Part shown: positions 14,120 through 22,989 of the stretch, in pieces
How positions within the stretch are numbered: position 1 is the first letter of the stretch
Layout: each line of letters opens with the position of its first letter
DNA from: Bacillus carboniphilus
GTDB taxonomy: Bacteria; Bacillota; Bacilli; Bacillales; JC228
DNA length: 54,793 bases
Assembly (NCBI RefSeq): GCF_039522365.1
Contig: NZ_BAAADJ010000001.1
Location: 1-54,793, forward strand
Direction: 5' to 3'
The notes under the pieces: model-generated
The model's input: the letters and a program-made list of their open reading frames with translations, nothing else
What the model was told of the DNA's origin: nothing
The model's database searches: none
Made by a program: the position numbers and the translations under genes

Positions 14120-14554
14120 ATGGCAAGAAAAGACGAAGTTAAAGCTAATGTGGTAAAAGAAACTGAGAATTTATTAGTGTTTAAAGCTAATAGACCATTA
14201 GATGAAGCACAGTTTAAGCTACTGTCTAAGCTGGTACGTGAAGAGGAAGAAAAGTCTGGGGTTAAGATTGTGTTAGTACCTAATAGTGTAGATATTGTAG
14301 ATTATAAAGATTTAGTGGGGTATGCAGGTGATCCAGAAGGTGAGCAAGTGAATTTACAACCTAGAGAAGCAGTTCTGCCTCTAAATAAAAATAAAACCAT
14401 AACCCTTGAAGGAACGGTTGAAGAGGTTAATAGTCAAATCACAGCTGAAATAGGCGAGGACGGACTAAAGGATTTACTTAAAGCAGAACAAGAAGGTAAG
14501 AATCGCAAAGGAGTTACCGAACACATCCAAACCTTACTAAACACTGAGGGGTAA
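14120..14554 (+). CDS. Hypothetical protein in the packaging module
   Basis: A 144-residue acidic protein (MARKDEVKANVVKETENLLV) with AAGAGGAG before the ATG. It seems to have an alpha/beta N-terminal domain up to about residue 70 and a charged C-terminus. It ends two bases before the HNH gene. No known motif is seen. Confidence 0.75.
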   Translation: MARKDEVKANVVKETENLLVFKANRPLDEAQFKLLSKLVREEEEKSGVKIVLVPNSVDIVDYKDLVGYAGDPEGEQVNLQPREAVLPLNKNKTITLEGTVEEVNSQITAEIGEDGLKDLLKAEQEGKNRKGVTEHIQTLLNTEG

Positions 14555-14556
14555 AA

Positions 14557-15240
14557 ATGGCTAAGTATTCAATCCTTAAATCGTTCTATGCTTCAGATGA
14601 GTGGATTACTCTTCGATTGCAACTAATCAATAAACGAGGGAATGAGTGTGAAAGGTGCCATAAGATTATTCCTAAATCTAGGGACATAATTGGTCACCAT
14701 ACAATCGAGCTTACTCCTGAAAATGTTCACGACAGAATGATTAGCTTAAATTCAGATAAAATAGAACTGGTTTGCTTTGACTGTCATAACAAGGAACATA
14801 AGCGCTTTGGTTACAGTGGTGAGCGAAAGGTTTATGTAGTCTATGGTCCACCAATGAGTGGAAAAAAAACATTTGTTAGGCAGAACATGAGTCGTGGTGA
14901 TCTAGTCGTAGACATGGATAACTTATATGCTGCAGTATCTTTACTACCTGAATATGATAAGCCTGACAACTTATTTACAAATGTGATAGGCATTCATAAT
15001 AAGTTAATAGATAACATCAAGACCAGGTTCGGGAAATGGAATGATGCCTGGATTATTGGTGGTTATGCTGACAGATACAAGAGAGAAAGATTAGCAGAAG
15101 ATTTAGGAGCAGAGTTAGTCTTCTGTAATGTTAATAAAGATGAATGCTTAAGAAGATTGGAGTTAGACGAAGAAAAGAAATATAGGAAAGACGAATGGAA
15201 GGGATACATTGAAAAGTGGTTTTCTTCTTACACCGAGTAA
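14557..15240 (+). CDS. HNH endonuclease fused to a P-loop kinase-like domain
   Basis: A 227-residue fusion. Residues 20-90 form an HNH nuclease with zinc ligands CERC and CFDC and the catalytic GHH; about 92-227 is a P-loop NTPase with Walker A GPPMSGKKT and an aspartate-rich VVDMDNLYAAV resembling AAA_33-type kinases. HNH proteins encoded beside the small terminase are required for cos cleavage in HK97-like phages. The cos-like palindrome and terminase genes follow at once. The role of the NTPase half is unknown. Confidence 0.83.
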   Translation: MAKYSILKSFYASDEWITLRLQLINKRGNECERCHKIIPKSRDIIGHHTIELTPENVHDRMISLNSDKIELVCFDCHNKEHKRFGYSGERKVYVVYGPPMSGKKTFVRQNMSRGDLVVDMDNLYAAVSLLPEYDKPDNLFTNVIGIHNKLIDNIKTRFGKWNDAWIIGGYADRYKRERLAEDLGAELVFCNVNKDECLRRLELDEEKKYRKDEWKGYIEKWFSSYTE

Positions 15241-15300
15241 ACCCCCCCGGTCTTATAAATATTTTTATCCCTCGGGGACCGAGGGGGGGACCCTTTTTTC
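15241..15300. other. Candidate cos site
   Basis: CCCCCCCGGTC (15242-15252) is mirrored by GACCGAGGGGGGG (15277-15289) with one bulged A, and an inner CCCTCGG/CCGAGGG alternative exists. A palindrome with runs of C and G between the HNH gene and the small terminase gene is the usual cos layout of HNH-dependent 3'-overhang phages. A T-run follows, so it could alternatively terminate transcription. Confidence 0.6.
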
Positions 15301-15344
15301 ACACACGGCTAAAATTTTGAAAATAGATGGAGGTGGTTTGAATC

Positions 15345-15671
15345 ATGTCTAAAAAGGCCGAATACGAAAAAGAATTGGCAAAGTTATCTGAGATTTTCAC
15401 AGATGTTGAGGAATCGAAGCGCAAATTAGTTGAAGGACTTTGTGAGGATGCTGCCTTTCTAAAAGCAGAAAACTATGTCCTCAAGGAAACATTGTCAAAA
15501 ACAGGCATGGTGAAAATCCATCCAGAGCATCTGGAGCTCCAAAAGCCAATTGAAGCCTCCAAACAGTACCTTAAAAACGTGAATAGCTATGCTGTAATAG
15601 TGAAAACTTTGAATGGTGTTCTTAATAAGAACATGATTGAGGATGAAGATGAATTGAGTGAGTTTGAATGA
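15345..15671 (+). CDS. P27-family terminase small subunit
   Basis: A 108-residue helical protein (MSKKAEYEKELAKLSEIF) with the P27 pattern of a central KAENYVLKETL and VKIHPEHLELQKP and an acidic tail. The ATG has GGAGGTGG upstream. Its stop overlaps the TerL ATG by four bases (ATGA), typical of the P27-TerL pair. It should bind cos and load the large subunit. Confidence 0.82.
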   Translation: MSKKAEYEKELAKLSEIFTDVEESKRKLVEGLCEDAAFLKAENYVLKETLSKTGMVKIHPEHLELQKPIEASKQYLKNVNSYAVIVKTLNGVLNKNMIEDEDELSEFE

Positions 15672-17416
15672 GTTTAGTTAAACACCCTCTAAATAACCCT
15701 TATGAATTTGAGGGCACTCATTCCTATCTTTTGGAGTATATCAGTAAGTGTAAATCTGGAGATATTTTAATTGGGCAAGAGTTAATGATGATGCTAGACA
15801 AGTTACTTACTCATTTTGATGATCCAGAAATTAAAATAGATTTTACCGATGGACACAAACGGATTAAATTTATAGAGACAAAGTGTAAGCATTTTGAAGC
15901 ACCATTTGCTGGGAAACCCTTTCTACTGGAGCTTTTTCAAAAGGCATTTGTCGAAGCAATTTATATATTTAAAATATTTGATGAAGAAATCAATAGATAT
16001 GTAAGGCTTTATCAAGATATTTTATTCTTGGTTGCCAGAAAAAATGGAAAAACCCCACTAATCTCAGCTCTTTGTTTAGCTGAGTTTTTTTGTGGAGAAA
16101 TGGGTACAAGAATCCTTTGTTCAAGCAACGATTATGAGCAAGCAGATCTAATGTTTCAAGCAATTAACTCAATGAGAGAGGAAAGTAAGACCCTTTCGAA
16201 TGTAACAAGAAGTAATATCAAGGGTATTTTCTTTGGAAACCCTAAGAAGCCAAAGAAGACGGGCAAGTTTAGCTATAAAAACAAAGGACAGATTAAAAAG
16301 ATATCTGCAAAAACAGGTGCTAAAGAAGGAAAAAATATTAAGGTGGGCGCAGTTGATGAGGTCCATGAGTTGAAAGACAATACATCCACCATGCCAATTC
16401 GACAAGCGGTATCAACTCAAGATGAACCACTTTATATTGAACTAACAACAGAAGGTGTCATAAATGAAGGGTATCTTGACGAACGGTTACGCGAAGCTAG
16501 ACAAGTTTTAAATGGTGAACTAGAAAGACCTAGATGGTTAATCTGGCTTTATACACAGGATAGTGAGCAAGAAGTGTGGCAAGATGAGAAATCATGGGAC
16601 AAATCGAATCCTGGTAATGGAGTGATTAAGAAAAGAAGCTTCCTTAGGAAGATGATTGAAGAAGCAAAGACTAGTAAATCTATGCGGGTATTCGTTTTAT
16701 CTAAGGATTTTAATATCAAACAGAATAACGCTTCTGCATGGCTTACTCCTGAGGACATCAAAAATGAAGAGACCTTCGATATTGAAGAATTCCGTAACGG
16801 ATTCGCAATTGGAGCAGTTGACCTTTCGAAATCTGGCGACTTAGCCGATGCTAGGATACTTTTAATGAAACCAGGTAGCCAAAAGAAATATATGTTGACC
16901 AAATATTTTATTCCTGCATCAAAGTTAGAAGAATTAAATCGTGAAGACCGAGAAATGTTTAAGGAATGGATTAGACAGGACCTTATCGCTGTGTCTCCAG
17001 GTAACGAAAATGATTTTAGTCTAGTTACTGCATGGTTTGTAAAACTATTTAAAGACTATGGTATTCGGGTCTATAAAACTGGCTATGACAAATGGTCAGC
17101 TATTTATTGGTCAAAGGAAATGGAGGACTATGGGTTTGATTGTGTTCGAGTAAGTCAAGATTGGGGCAGTATGTCAGAACCTATGAAACTTGTAGAAGCA
17201 GATTTGAAAAGTAATCTTATTAACTACAACAATCATCCTATCGATAAGTGGTGTTTAGAAAATACAGCTTTAAATATTAACTCAAAGATGGAAATCATGC
17301 CTGTTAAAGTCCAGGGTAAAGAAGATAAGAAGATTGATGGTGCTGTGACGATGATCATTGCTTACAAGGTTTACATTGATAACCGAACGGAATTCCTTTC
17401 ACTAGTAGGGAGGTGA
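15668..17416 (+). CDS. Terminase large subunit
   Basis: A 582-residue packaging motor and nuclease. Walker A is at about 123-129 (ARKNGKT). The ATPase acidic region follows (VGAVDEVHEL). The C-terminal nuclease begins near residue 380 (GAVDLSKSGDLADA). Length fits the HK97-like Terminase_1 family. It docks on the portal encoded next and pumps DNA into the procapsid. It overlaps the P27 gene and is followed by the portal after five bases. Confidence 0.95.
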   Translation: MSLVKHPLNNPYEFEGTHSYLLEYISKCKSGDILIGQELMMMLDKLLTHFDDPEIKIDFTDGHKRIKFIETKCKHFEAPFAGKPFLLELFQKAFVEAIYIFKIFDEEINRYVRLYQDILFLVARKNGKTPLISALCLAEFFCGEMGTRILCSSNDYEQADLMFQAINSMREESKTLSNVTRSNIKGIFFGNPKKPKKTGKFSYKNKGQIKKISAKTGAKEGKNIKVGAVDEVHELKDNTSTMPIRQAVSTQDEPLYIELTTEGVINEGYLDERLREARQVLNGELERPRWLIWLYTQDSEQEVWQDEKSWDKSNPGNGVIKKRSFLRKMIEEAKTSKSMRVFVLSKDFNIKQNNASAWLTPEDIKNEETFDIEEFRNGFAIGAVDLSKSGDLADARILLMKPGSQKKYMLTKYFIPASKLEELNREDREMFKEWIRQDLIAVSPGNENDFSLVTAWFVKLFKDYGIRVYKTGYDKWSAIYWSKEMEDYGFDCVRVSQDWGSMSEPMKLVEADLKSNLINYNNHPIDKWCLENTALNINSKMEIMPVKVQGKEDKKIDGAVTMIIAYKVYIDNRTEFLSLVGR

Positions 17417-17420
17417 TGTA

Positions 17421-18668
17421 TTGGCTTTTAAAGATTTATTTAAAAATATGTTTTCTAGTAATAAGCAGTTGGAATACGCAAAGCTTTTGAATGGGTACAG
17501 TCCAATATTTTCTCAGTTTGGTCAGAATGTTTATGCTTCGGATGTTGTGCAAATGTGTATTGATGTTATAGCCAGTGAAATTAGTAAGCTTATTCCCAAA
17601 CATATACGTACCAATCCTGATGGTATGCAGGTGACAGTAAAGAGTAGTCTCAACAGATTATTAAAGTTCGCACCTAATGAACTAATGACGACTAGAGACT
17701 TTCTTGAAAAAATAATCTGGCTATTATTCATGAACTGTAATGCTTTTATTTATCCGATTTATGAATTTCGTACCAACTCAAGAGGAGAGACCATTAAAGA
17801 ATTTATCGGGCTATACCCATTAAATCCTACTGTGGTTACTTTTCTGCAAGATTCGACGAATAAAATTTTCATTGAATTCCAATTTGATAATGGAACTAAG
17901 TTCACCTTAGCTTATTCCGATGTTATTCATTTACGAAAAAAATTCTCAGTGAATGACATAATGGGTGGAGGCATAGATGGACAGCCAGACAATCAAGCCT
18001 TGCTAAAAGTGCTGCAGATTAACGACAGTATGTTACAAGGATTGGAAAAAGGAATCAAAACTAGTCTTTCAATTAGAGGGATATTAAAAATCAATACAAT
18101 GCTCGATGATGCTAATCAAAAAGCGGAGCGGGAGAAGTTCGAAACTGCTATTGCAAGTGGAAAAACTGGTATTATGCCTATGGATTTAAAGGGTGATTAC
18201 ATTCCCATTAAGCCCGATATCAAACTGATTGATAAAGACACATTAGAATTCTTGGAAAATAAGATTCTCAGATATTATGGTGTGTCTGTACCTATTTTAA
18301 GTGGGGATTTTACCGATGAACAATATCAAGCCTTCTATGAAAAGACACTTGAACCAATTATTCTGAGTTTTGCACAGGCCTTTTCCAAGACTTTATTTTC
18401 TCAGCGAGAACTTGATTTCGGAAATGAGATTGTTTTCTATCAAAAAAATATGATGTACCTGAGTACAAACGCCAAACTTAATCTCTTAAAGACTGCTGGT
18501 GAACAAGGGCTTCTCTCTGATAATCAAAAATTGGCTCTTTTGGGGTATCCCCCAATTCCAGATGGAGATAGAAGAACCATGTCCCTCAATTATATCGATG
18601 TGAGTTTAGCAAACGCCTATCAAATGGGTAGAAAAAACAATGGAAAAGGAGGCATTGAGGATGAGTAA
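17421..18668 (+). CDS. Portal protein (HK97 family)
   Basis: A 415-residue dodecameric ring protein of the capsid vertex. Family features include YASDVVQMCIDVIASEISKL near residue 40, a YPLNP segment, IHLRKKFS, and SVPILSGDFTDEQ near 290. It starts at TTG (17421) with GGGAGGTGATG upstream. Its end overlaps the protease gene by eight bases. The length is normal for the HK97-type portal family. Confidence 0.95.
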   Translation: MAFKDLFKNMFSSNKQLEYAKLLNGYSPIFSQFGQNVYASDVVQMCIDVIASEISKLIPKHIRTNPDGMQVTVKSSLNRLLKFAPNELMTTRDFLEKIIWLLFMNCNAFIYPIYEFRTNSRGETIKEFIGLYPLNPTVVTFLQDSTNKIFIEFQFDNGTKFTLAYSDVIHLRKKFSVNDIMGGGIDGQPDNQALLKVLQINDSMLQGLEKGIKTSLSIRGILKINTMLDDANQKAEREKFETAIASGKTGIMPMDLKGDYIPIKPDIKLIDKDTLEFLENKILRYYGVSVPILSGDFTDEQYQAFYEKTLEPIILSFAQAFSKTLFSQRELDFGNEIVFYQKNMMYLSTNAKLNLLKTAGEQGLLSDNQKLALLGYPPIPDGDRRTMSLNYIDVSLANAYQMGRKNNGKGGIEDE

Positions 18669-19308
18669 AAACCAATTTCCAGTAAAAACAGGGCCTGTAA
18701 AACGTAATTTTGGAATTGCGGATCTTCGTGCGGTTGATGATGGTAATTATATCGAAGGTCATCCAGCCATATATGATCAAATTACGAATATCGGAGGCTG
18801 GTTCCAAGAAGTAATTGAACGAGGAGCCTTTGATGGATGCGATTTTGATGATGTTTTATTTAGTGTGAACCATGATCTAAGAAAAATCCCTCTTGCCCGA
18901 AGTAGGAGAAACAATGGTAACTCAACCATGCAACTACGCACGGATGAGAGAGGTTTATATATAAAAGCTAGCCTCGATGTTGAAAATAATAGTGAGGCAA
19001 GAGCTCTTCATAGTGCAGTAAAAAGAGAGGACATCAATGGGATGTCTTTTATTTTTTTCGTTGATGAAGAGAAATGGGAAGACCTTGAAAGCGACATGCC
19101 GACAAGGCGTATTCAAAAGATTTCAAGAGTAATAGAGGTTAGTGCTGTCAATTTCCCGGCATATTCGGGAACTGACATAAATGCTCGTGACCAGTCTGTG
19201 TTGGATAACGCAGCAAAGGCATTGGAAAATGCCCGGTCTCAGTTGGATAACTCGAACAGCGAGCTTGAAATATTAAAACTAAAAAATGAAATTTTGATGA
19301 AAGGTTAA
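18661..19308 (+). CDS. Prohead protease (HK97/U35 family)
   Basis: A 215-residue serine protease that removes the capsid protein's N-terminal scaffold domain. Catalytic His lies in SVNHDL (about 69) and Ser in NGMSFIF (about 128). I start it at ATG 18661 because AAAGGAGG lies upstream; the longer frame begins inside the ribosome site. The C-terminal coiled region (DNAAKALENARSQLDNSNSE) may be scaffold-like. It overlaps the portal gene. Confidence 0.93.
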   Translation: MSKNQFPVKTGPVKRNFGIADLRAVDDGNYIEGHPAIYDQITNIGGWFQEVIERGAFDGCDFDDVLFSVNHDLRKIPLARSRRNNGNSTMQLRTDERGLYIKASLDVENNSEARALHSAVKREDINGMSFIFFVDEEKWEDLESDMPTRRIQKISRVIEVSAVNFPAYSGTDINARDQSVLDNAAKALENARSQLDNSNSELEILKLKNEILMKG

Positions 19309-19320
19309 GGTGAACCATAC

Positions 19321-20607
19321 ATGAAGAAGAAACTGTTAGCTTTATTAAAGAAAAAAGAGGAAAGAAAAAAGGAACTTGGAACAAAATCTAGTGCTGCTTC
19401 AACTGTAGAAGAATTACGCAGTATCAATGCGGAATTAGACACTCTTAATGGTGAAATTGCAGAAATGAGAAGCATGATTGATGAAATGCCAGATGATGAT
19501 GAGCCTAATGGCGACCCACAACAACGTAGTCAAGAGCCTGGAAACCCTCAACAACGCAACCAACCAGTTGGGGTAACAAATGTAATGGGTGCCTATGGAT
19601 TTAACCAAGGGAACCCACAACAACCTAATCAACGTTCGGTTGATAAGCTTGATACTCCTGAATATCGCTCTGCCTTTATGGACTATGTAACAAAGGGCGT
19701 TCGTTCAGATAACCTTGAATTTCGTGCTGATGCCACTACGGGGACTGGTGATATCGGAGCTGTATTACCAACAACTATTCTAAATAAGATTGTTGAAAAG
19801 TTAAAAGATCATGGTCGTATTTGGTCAAGGGTTACTAAAACTAGCCTCCAAGGCGGTGTAGAAATTCCGCTATCAAATGCAAAACCAGCGGCTACGTGGG
19901 TTGCTGCAGGCACCATGTCTGACAAACAAAAGAAAACAACAAGCGGTGCCATTACTTTCTCATATCACAAATTACAATGTCGTGTTGCTGTTGAGTTAGT
20001 TGCAGGAACTGTCGCATTGCCTGTATTTGAGCAAACAGTCACAGAAAACATTTACGAAGCTATGATCGTGGCGCTTGAAGAAGCTATTATCAATGGTACT
20101 GGCGTTGGCCAACCGTTAGGTATTGCTAAAGATACAGCGATTCCAGCAGAACAAATTGTCACTTTAGCTGCTGCAGATTTCGGTAAATATGAAACTTGGA
20201 CCTCTGTATTTGGTAAATTACCTCGCAAATACAGAAATGGTGCAGTCTTAATTATGGCTGATGCTGACTGGACTAAATATATTGAGGGTATGGTTGATTC
20301 AACTGGCCAACCAATTGCTCGTGTAACATATGGGCTTGATGGAACTCAGCAAGAGAAATTACTTGGTAAAGATGTATTGGCAATTGAAGATTACCTTTCA
20401 TCTGTTGATGATGCGGTATCAGGTGATGTTGTGGGTATTGTCTGTAAGCTTTCTGATTACATGGTAAACAGCAACATGCAAATGACATTCAAACGTTACT
20501 TCAGTGATGATACAGATGAATGGATTAGCAAGTCGACTTTAATTGCTGATGGTAAACTTGCTGATCGAAATGGAGTCGTGCTAATTAAGAAGGCTGCAAC
20601 TGTTTAA
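19321..20607 (+). CDS. Major capsid protein (HK97 fold)
   Basis: A 428-residue capsid protein. Residues 1-65 form a Lys/Glu coiled-coil delta domain, about 65-110 a low-complexity linker with repeated GNPQQ, and 120-428 the HK97 fold (GDIGAVLPTTILNKIVEKLK, EAIINGTGVGQPLGI). The protease probably cuts in or after the linker. It lies 12 bases after the protease gene. It builds the icosahedral head. Confidence 0.95.
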   Translation: MKKKLLALLKKKEERKKELGTKSSAASTVEELRSINAELDTLNGEIAEMRSMIDEMPDDDEPNGDPQQRSQEPGNPQQRNQPVGVTNVMGAYGFNQGNPQQPNQRSVDKLDTPEYRSAFMDYVTKGVRSDNLEFRADATTGTGDIGAVLPTTILNKIVEKLKDHGRIWSRVTKTSLQGGVEIPLSNAKPAATWVAAGTMSDKQKKTTSGAITFSYHKLQCRVAVELVAGTVALPVFEQTVTENIYEAMIVALEEAIINGTGVGQPLGIAKDTAIPAEQIVTLAAADFGKYETWTSVFGKLPRKYRNGAVLIMADADWTKYIEGMVDSTGQPIARVTYGLDGTQQEKLLGKDVLAIEDYLSSVDDAVSGDVVGIVCKLSDYMVNSNMQMTFKRYFSDDTDEWISKSTLIADGKLADRNGVVLIKKAATV

Positions 20608-20620
20608 GGCGGTGTTCTAA

Positions 20621-20905
20621 TTGACTGATGCTGAGTTATTGGTTGAATGTAAAAAGGGTTTAGATATAACCCAAGAGACAACTGCATTTGATGGTGTCTT
20701 AAATCAGAAGTTGCTTGCGGTAAAGTCTTATATGCTTGGAGCTGGTGTTTCTGAATCAACTATTTCTAGTAATCCTTTAGCTGTAGGAGTAATAGTAATG
20801 GGTGTTGGTGATTTATGGGGAACAAGCGGGGGAGAAACTAAATTTTCTCCTGCTTTTCATACATTACTCACACAACTAACCTATGACAGCGGGGTGACGA
20901 GTTGA
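20621..20905 (+). CDS. Head-tail connector protein (gp6-like)
   Basis: A 94-residue helical protein (MTDAELLVECKKGLDITQET) of the gp6/DNA-packaging connector family, with VGVIVMGVGDLWG in the second half. It starts at TTG (20621) after AAGGCGGTG. It forms the ring below the portal. Its stop overlaps the next gene's TTG. Confidence 0.85.
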   Translation: MTDAELLVECKKGLDITQETTAFDGVLNQKLLAVKSYMLGAGVSESTISSNPLAVGVIVMGVGDLWGTSGGETKFSPAFHTLLTQLTYDSGVTS

Positions 20906-21198
20906 GGAAAGACAAACTAGTTAGACTTCTTGAGGTCGTCTCTCAAGAGGATTCAGATGGTTTTAAAGAAGATGTTGTTCTAGTGGAAAAAGAAGTATTT
21001 GCAACAAAGAAATCAGTCACTCGTACTGAGTTTTATCAAGCAGCACGCAGTGAAATAAAACCTGAAATTCTCTTTGAAGTATGGGCGGGGGAATATCAAA
21101 ATGAATCCCACCTAGAATTTGAAGGGAAACGCTATAAAATCATTAAAACGTACGAAGTAGATTCAAAAAATCTGGAGTTGACCTGTTCCAGTTATTAA
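20902..21198 (+). CDS. Head closure / head-tail joining protein
   Basis: A 98-residue beta-rich protein (ETLRKD-like start via TTG at 20902) with FYQAARSEIKPEILFEVW and YKIIKTYEVDSKNLELTC, typical of phage head-tail adaptor (gp16-type) proteins. It seals the connector and docks the tail. It overlaps the preceding gene by four bases. Confidence 0.85.
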   Translation: MRKDKLVRLLEVVSQEDSDGFKEDVVLVEKEVFATKKSVTRTEFYQAARSEIKPEILFEVWAGEYQNESHLEFEGKRYKIIKTYEVDSKNLELTCSSY

Positions 21199-21223
21199 GA
21201 AGAAAGAAGCGGGTGAGTAAAAC

Positions 21224-21589
21224 ATGCCAATGGAACTTTCAGGTATGAGTCAATTACTCTCAAATCTTCAACAACGTTTTAAAATAACCGAAGAATTAGC
21301 AAGGGAAGCGCTCCATGCTGGGGCAGAAGTGTTAAAAGTAAAAATGGAGGAATTGGCTCCGCGATCTTCTTTTCAAGGGGAACACTTGGCTGACCATATT
21401 ATTATTACAGCAATTCGAAATGGCACACTTGACGTTGGTCCTCATAAGGACTTTTTTTATGCGCATTTTTTAGAATTTGGTACATCAAAAATGCCAGCTC
21501 ACCCTTTTGCTCAACCAGCATTTGAGGCATGTAAGGAGCAAGTACAAATGGCAATGATGAATGTAATCAGAAGAGGGTTACGCATATGA
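21224..21589 (+). CDS. HK97 gp10-family tail completion protein
   Basis: A 121-residue protein with the gp10 signature: N-terminal helix, RSSFQGEHLADHI, VGPHKDFFYAHFLEFGTSKM and PFAQPAFE. It takes part in tail completion and head-tail joining. Its ATG has GAAGCGGGTGAG upstream; its end overlaps the next gene by four bases. Confidence 0.92.
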   Translation: MPMELSGMSQLLSNLQQRFKITEELAREALHAGAEVLKVKMEELAPRSSFQGEHLADHIIITAIRNGTLDVGPHKDFFYAHFLEFGTSKMPAHPFAQPAFEACKEQVQMAMMNVIRRGLRI

Positions 21590-21918
21590 GTTTAAATAGC
21601 CTAATCTTGTCTACTTTGCAACCACTAGGTATCCCAGTAGATTTCCAAACTTATGAAGGAGAAAGCACCACTTATATTACGTTTTTTGAATATAATCAAC
21701 GTTCAGCGTTGAATGCGGATGATGACGAGGATATAACCTCGCATTCAATCCAATTGGATGTGTGGTCAAAGGGCAATTACAACAATATTGTCCAGCAGAC
21801 CAAACAACTCTTAAAAGGTATAGGGTTCAGACGGACCCATGAAACTGAATTTTATGAAGAAGAGACGAAAATCTATCACAAGGTTCTTCGTTTTTCTTAT
21901 TCTAAGGAGGAAAACTAA
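21586..21918 (+). CDS. Tail terminator protein
   Basis: A 110-residue alpha/beta protein (YITFFEYNQRSALNADDDED, then IQLDVWSKGNYNNIVQQ) of the DUF3168/gp17-like terminator fold. It caps the tail tube and sets the interface with the head. It is coupled by overlap with the gp10-like gene and is followed directly by the tube protein. Confidence 0.85.
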   Translation: MSLNSLILSTLQPLGIPVDFQTYEGESTTYITFFEYNQRSALNADDDEDITSHSIQLDVWSKGNYNNIVQQTKQLLKGIGFRRTHETEFYEEETKIYHKVLRFSYSKEEN

Positions 21919-22497
21919 ATGCCATTAGTTGGATTAAAAGATTTATATTACTCAATTTTAACAAGTGATGATGGTACTGGCGTTGTTTATGAAACTCCAA
22001 AAAAATTAGCTTCAGCAATCAGTGCAACTATAACCCCTACAGTAAATAGTGCGACATTATATGCTGACGATGGAGCTTCTGAGACTGTCTCTACATTAGG
22101 AGAAACGACAGTAGCATTAAACGTAAAGGATATTCCGAAGGTTGCACAAGCTGATTTATTAGGCCACTCTGTTAATTCAGAAGGCGTTCTAGTACGTAGT
22201 GCATCAGACAAAGCACCATATGTAGCTATTGGTTTCCGTTCCGAAAAGGCTAATGGTGAATATCGGTATGTTTGGTTGTATAAAGGGAAATTCCAACCGC
22301 ACACACAAAATTACCAAACAAAAGGTGACACACCTTCATTCCAAACACCAACCATCAATGGGGTATTTGTCAAACGTGAACATGATGATCAATGGCAAGT
22401 AGAAGTGGATGCAGATGATGCAGCTGTAACGGATCCAACAATTATTGATAATTGGTTTACAGCAGTTTATAAAGAAACACCACCAACAACAGTGTAA
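21919..22497 (+). CDS. Major tail tube protein
   Basis: A 192-residue protein of the phi13/TP901-type major tail family (VGLKDLYYSILTSDDGTGVV, YRYVWLYKGKFQPHTQNYQT). It polymerises into the tail tube. AAGGAGGAAAACTAA precedes the ATG. A strong terminator directly follows, allowing high expression relative to the downstream genes. Confidence 0.92.
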   Translation: MPLVGLKDLYYSILTSDDGTGVVYETPKKLASAISATITPTVNSATLYADDGASETVSTLGETTVALNVKDIPKVAQADLLGHSVNSEGVLVRSASDKAPYVAIGFRSEKANGEYRYVWLYKGKFQPHTQNYQTKGDTPSFQTPTINGVFVKREHDDQWQVEVDADDAAVTDPTIIDNWFTAVYKETPPTTV

Positions 22498-22523
22498 GAG
22501 CGGTCATTTGACCGCTCTTTTTT
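22498..22523 (+). terminator. Terminator after the tail tube gene
   Basis: GAGCGGTC and GACCGCTC form a GC-rich stem with loop ATTT, followed by TTTTTT. It would reduce read-through into the chaperone and tape measure genes. Confidence 0.9.
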
Positions 22524-22540
22524 AGAAAGGGATGAATTAA

Positions 22541-22822
22541 ATGAATATAGCTTTAAGAATAAATGGTGAAGAAAAAATTTTTACTACTGCATTTATTCCA
22601 GGATTGGTGTTAAGAAAATTAGCTGAATATCAACTGACAATGGATTTTAGAAGGTTGTCTCCAGATGAAACAGACAAACTAGTTGAACTGGTATGTCTTT
22701 CTTTTGGAAATCAGTTCACGCTAGATGAATTCTACAACGGTGTAGACCGCAGAGAACTAATGACTGAAATATTACGAATTTTATTTGTTGATATAAACGA
22801 CCCTGATGGTAAAAAAAAATAA
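22541..22822 (+). CDS. Tail assembly chaperone, G product
   Basis: A 93-residue helical protein (MNIALRINGEEKIFTTAFIP) lying between tail tube and tape measure, the invariant place of gpG-type chaperones. It ends with Lys codons in a run of nine A and a TAA. A -1 shift in that run fuses it to the downstream 22819-22977 frame. It coats the tape measure before tube polymerisation. Confidence 0.9.
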   Translation: MNIALRINGEEKIFTTAFIPGLVLRKLAEYQLTMDFRRLSPDETDKLVELVCLSFGNQFTLDEFYNGVDRRELMTEILRILFVDINDPDGKKK

Positions 22823-22977
22823 ACCCACGTGAACTCTATCAAAATCTTAAAAATACCTACAGAGTTTTGTTGAAAAACGGAATTTCTTTGAAGGAAATTG
22901 ATGAAATGGACCTTCGATTTTACTTAGAATTGCAACAAAAAGAAGAACAACAAGCGTTTATAGACCAATTATGGTAG
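22819..22977 (+). CDS. Tail assembly chaperone, T extension via -1 frameshift
   Basis: This open frame has no start codon of its own near its beginning and is entered from 22541 by a -1 slip on the run of nine A (22811-22819). It reads INPRELYQNLKNTYRVLLKN and on to QAFIDQLW. Length (about 52 residues) and position match the T part of gpG-gpGT systems. The fusion product would span 22541-22977. Confidence 0.85.
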   Translation: MNPRELYQNLKNTYRVLLKNGISLKEIDEMDLRFYLELQQKEEQQAFIDQLW

Positions 22978-22989
22978 GAGGTAGGTGAG

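Noticed and set aside
15241-15300. Plain transcription terminator only
   Set aside because: A T-run is present, but the long C and G runs and the place between HNH and terminase genes fit cos better; a dual role is left open.
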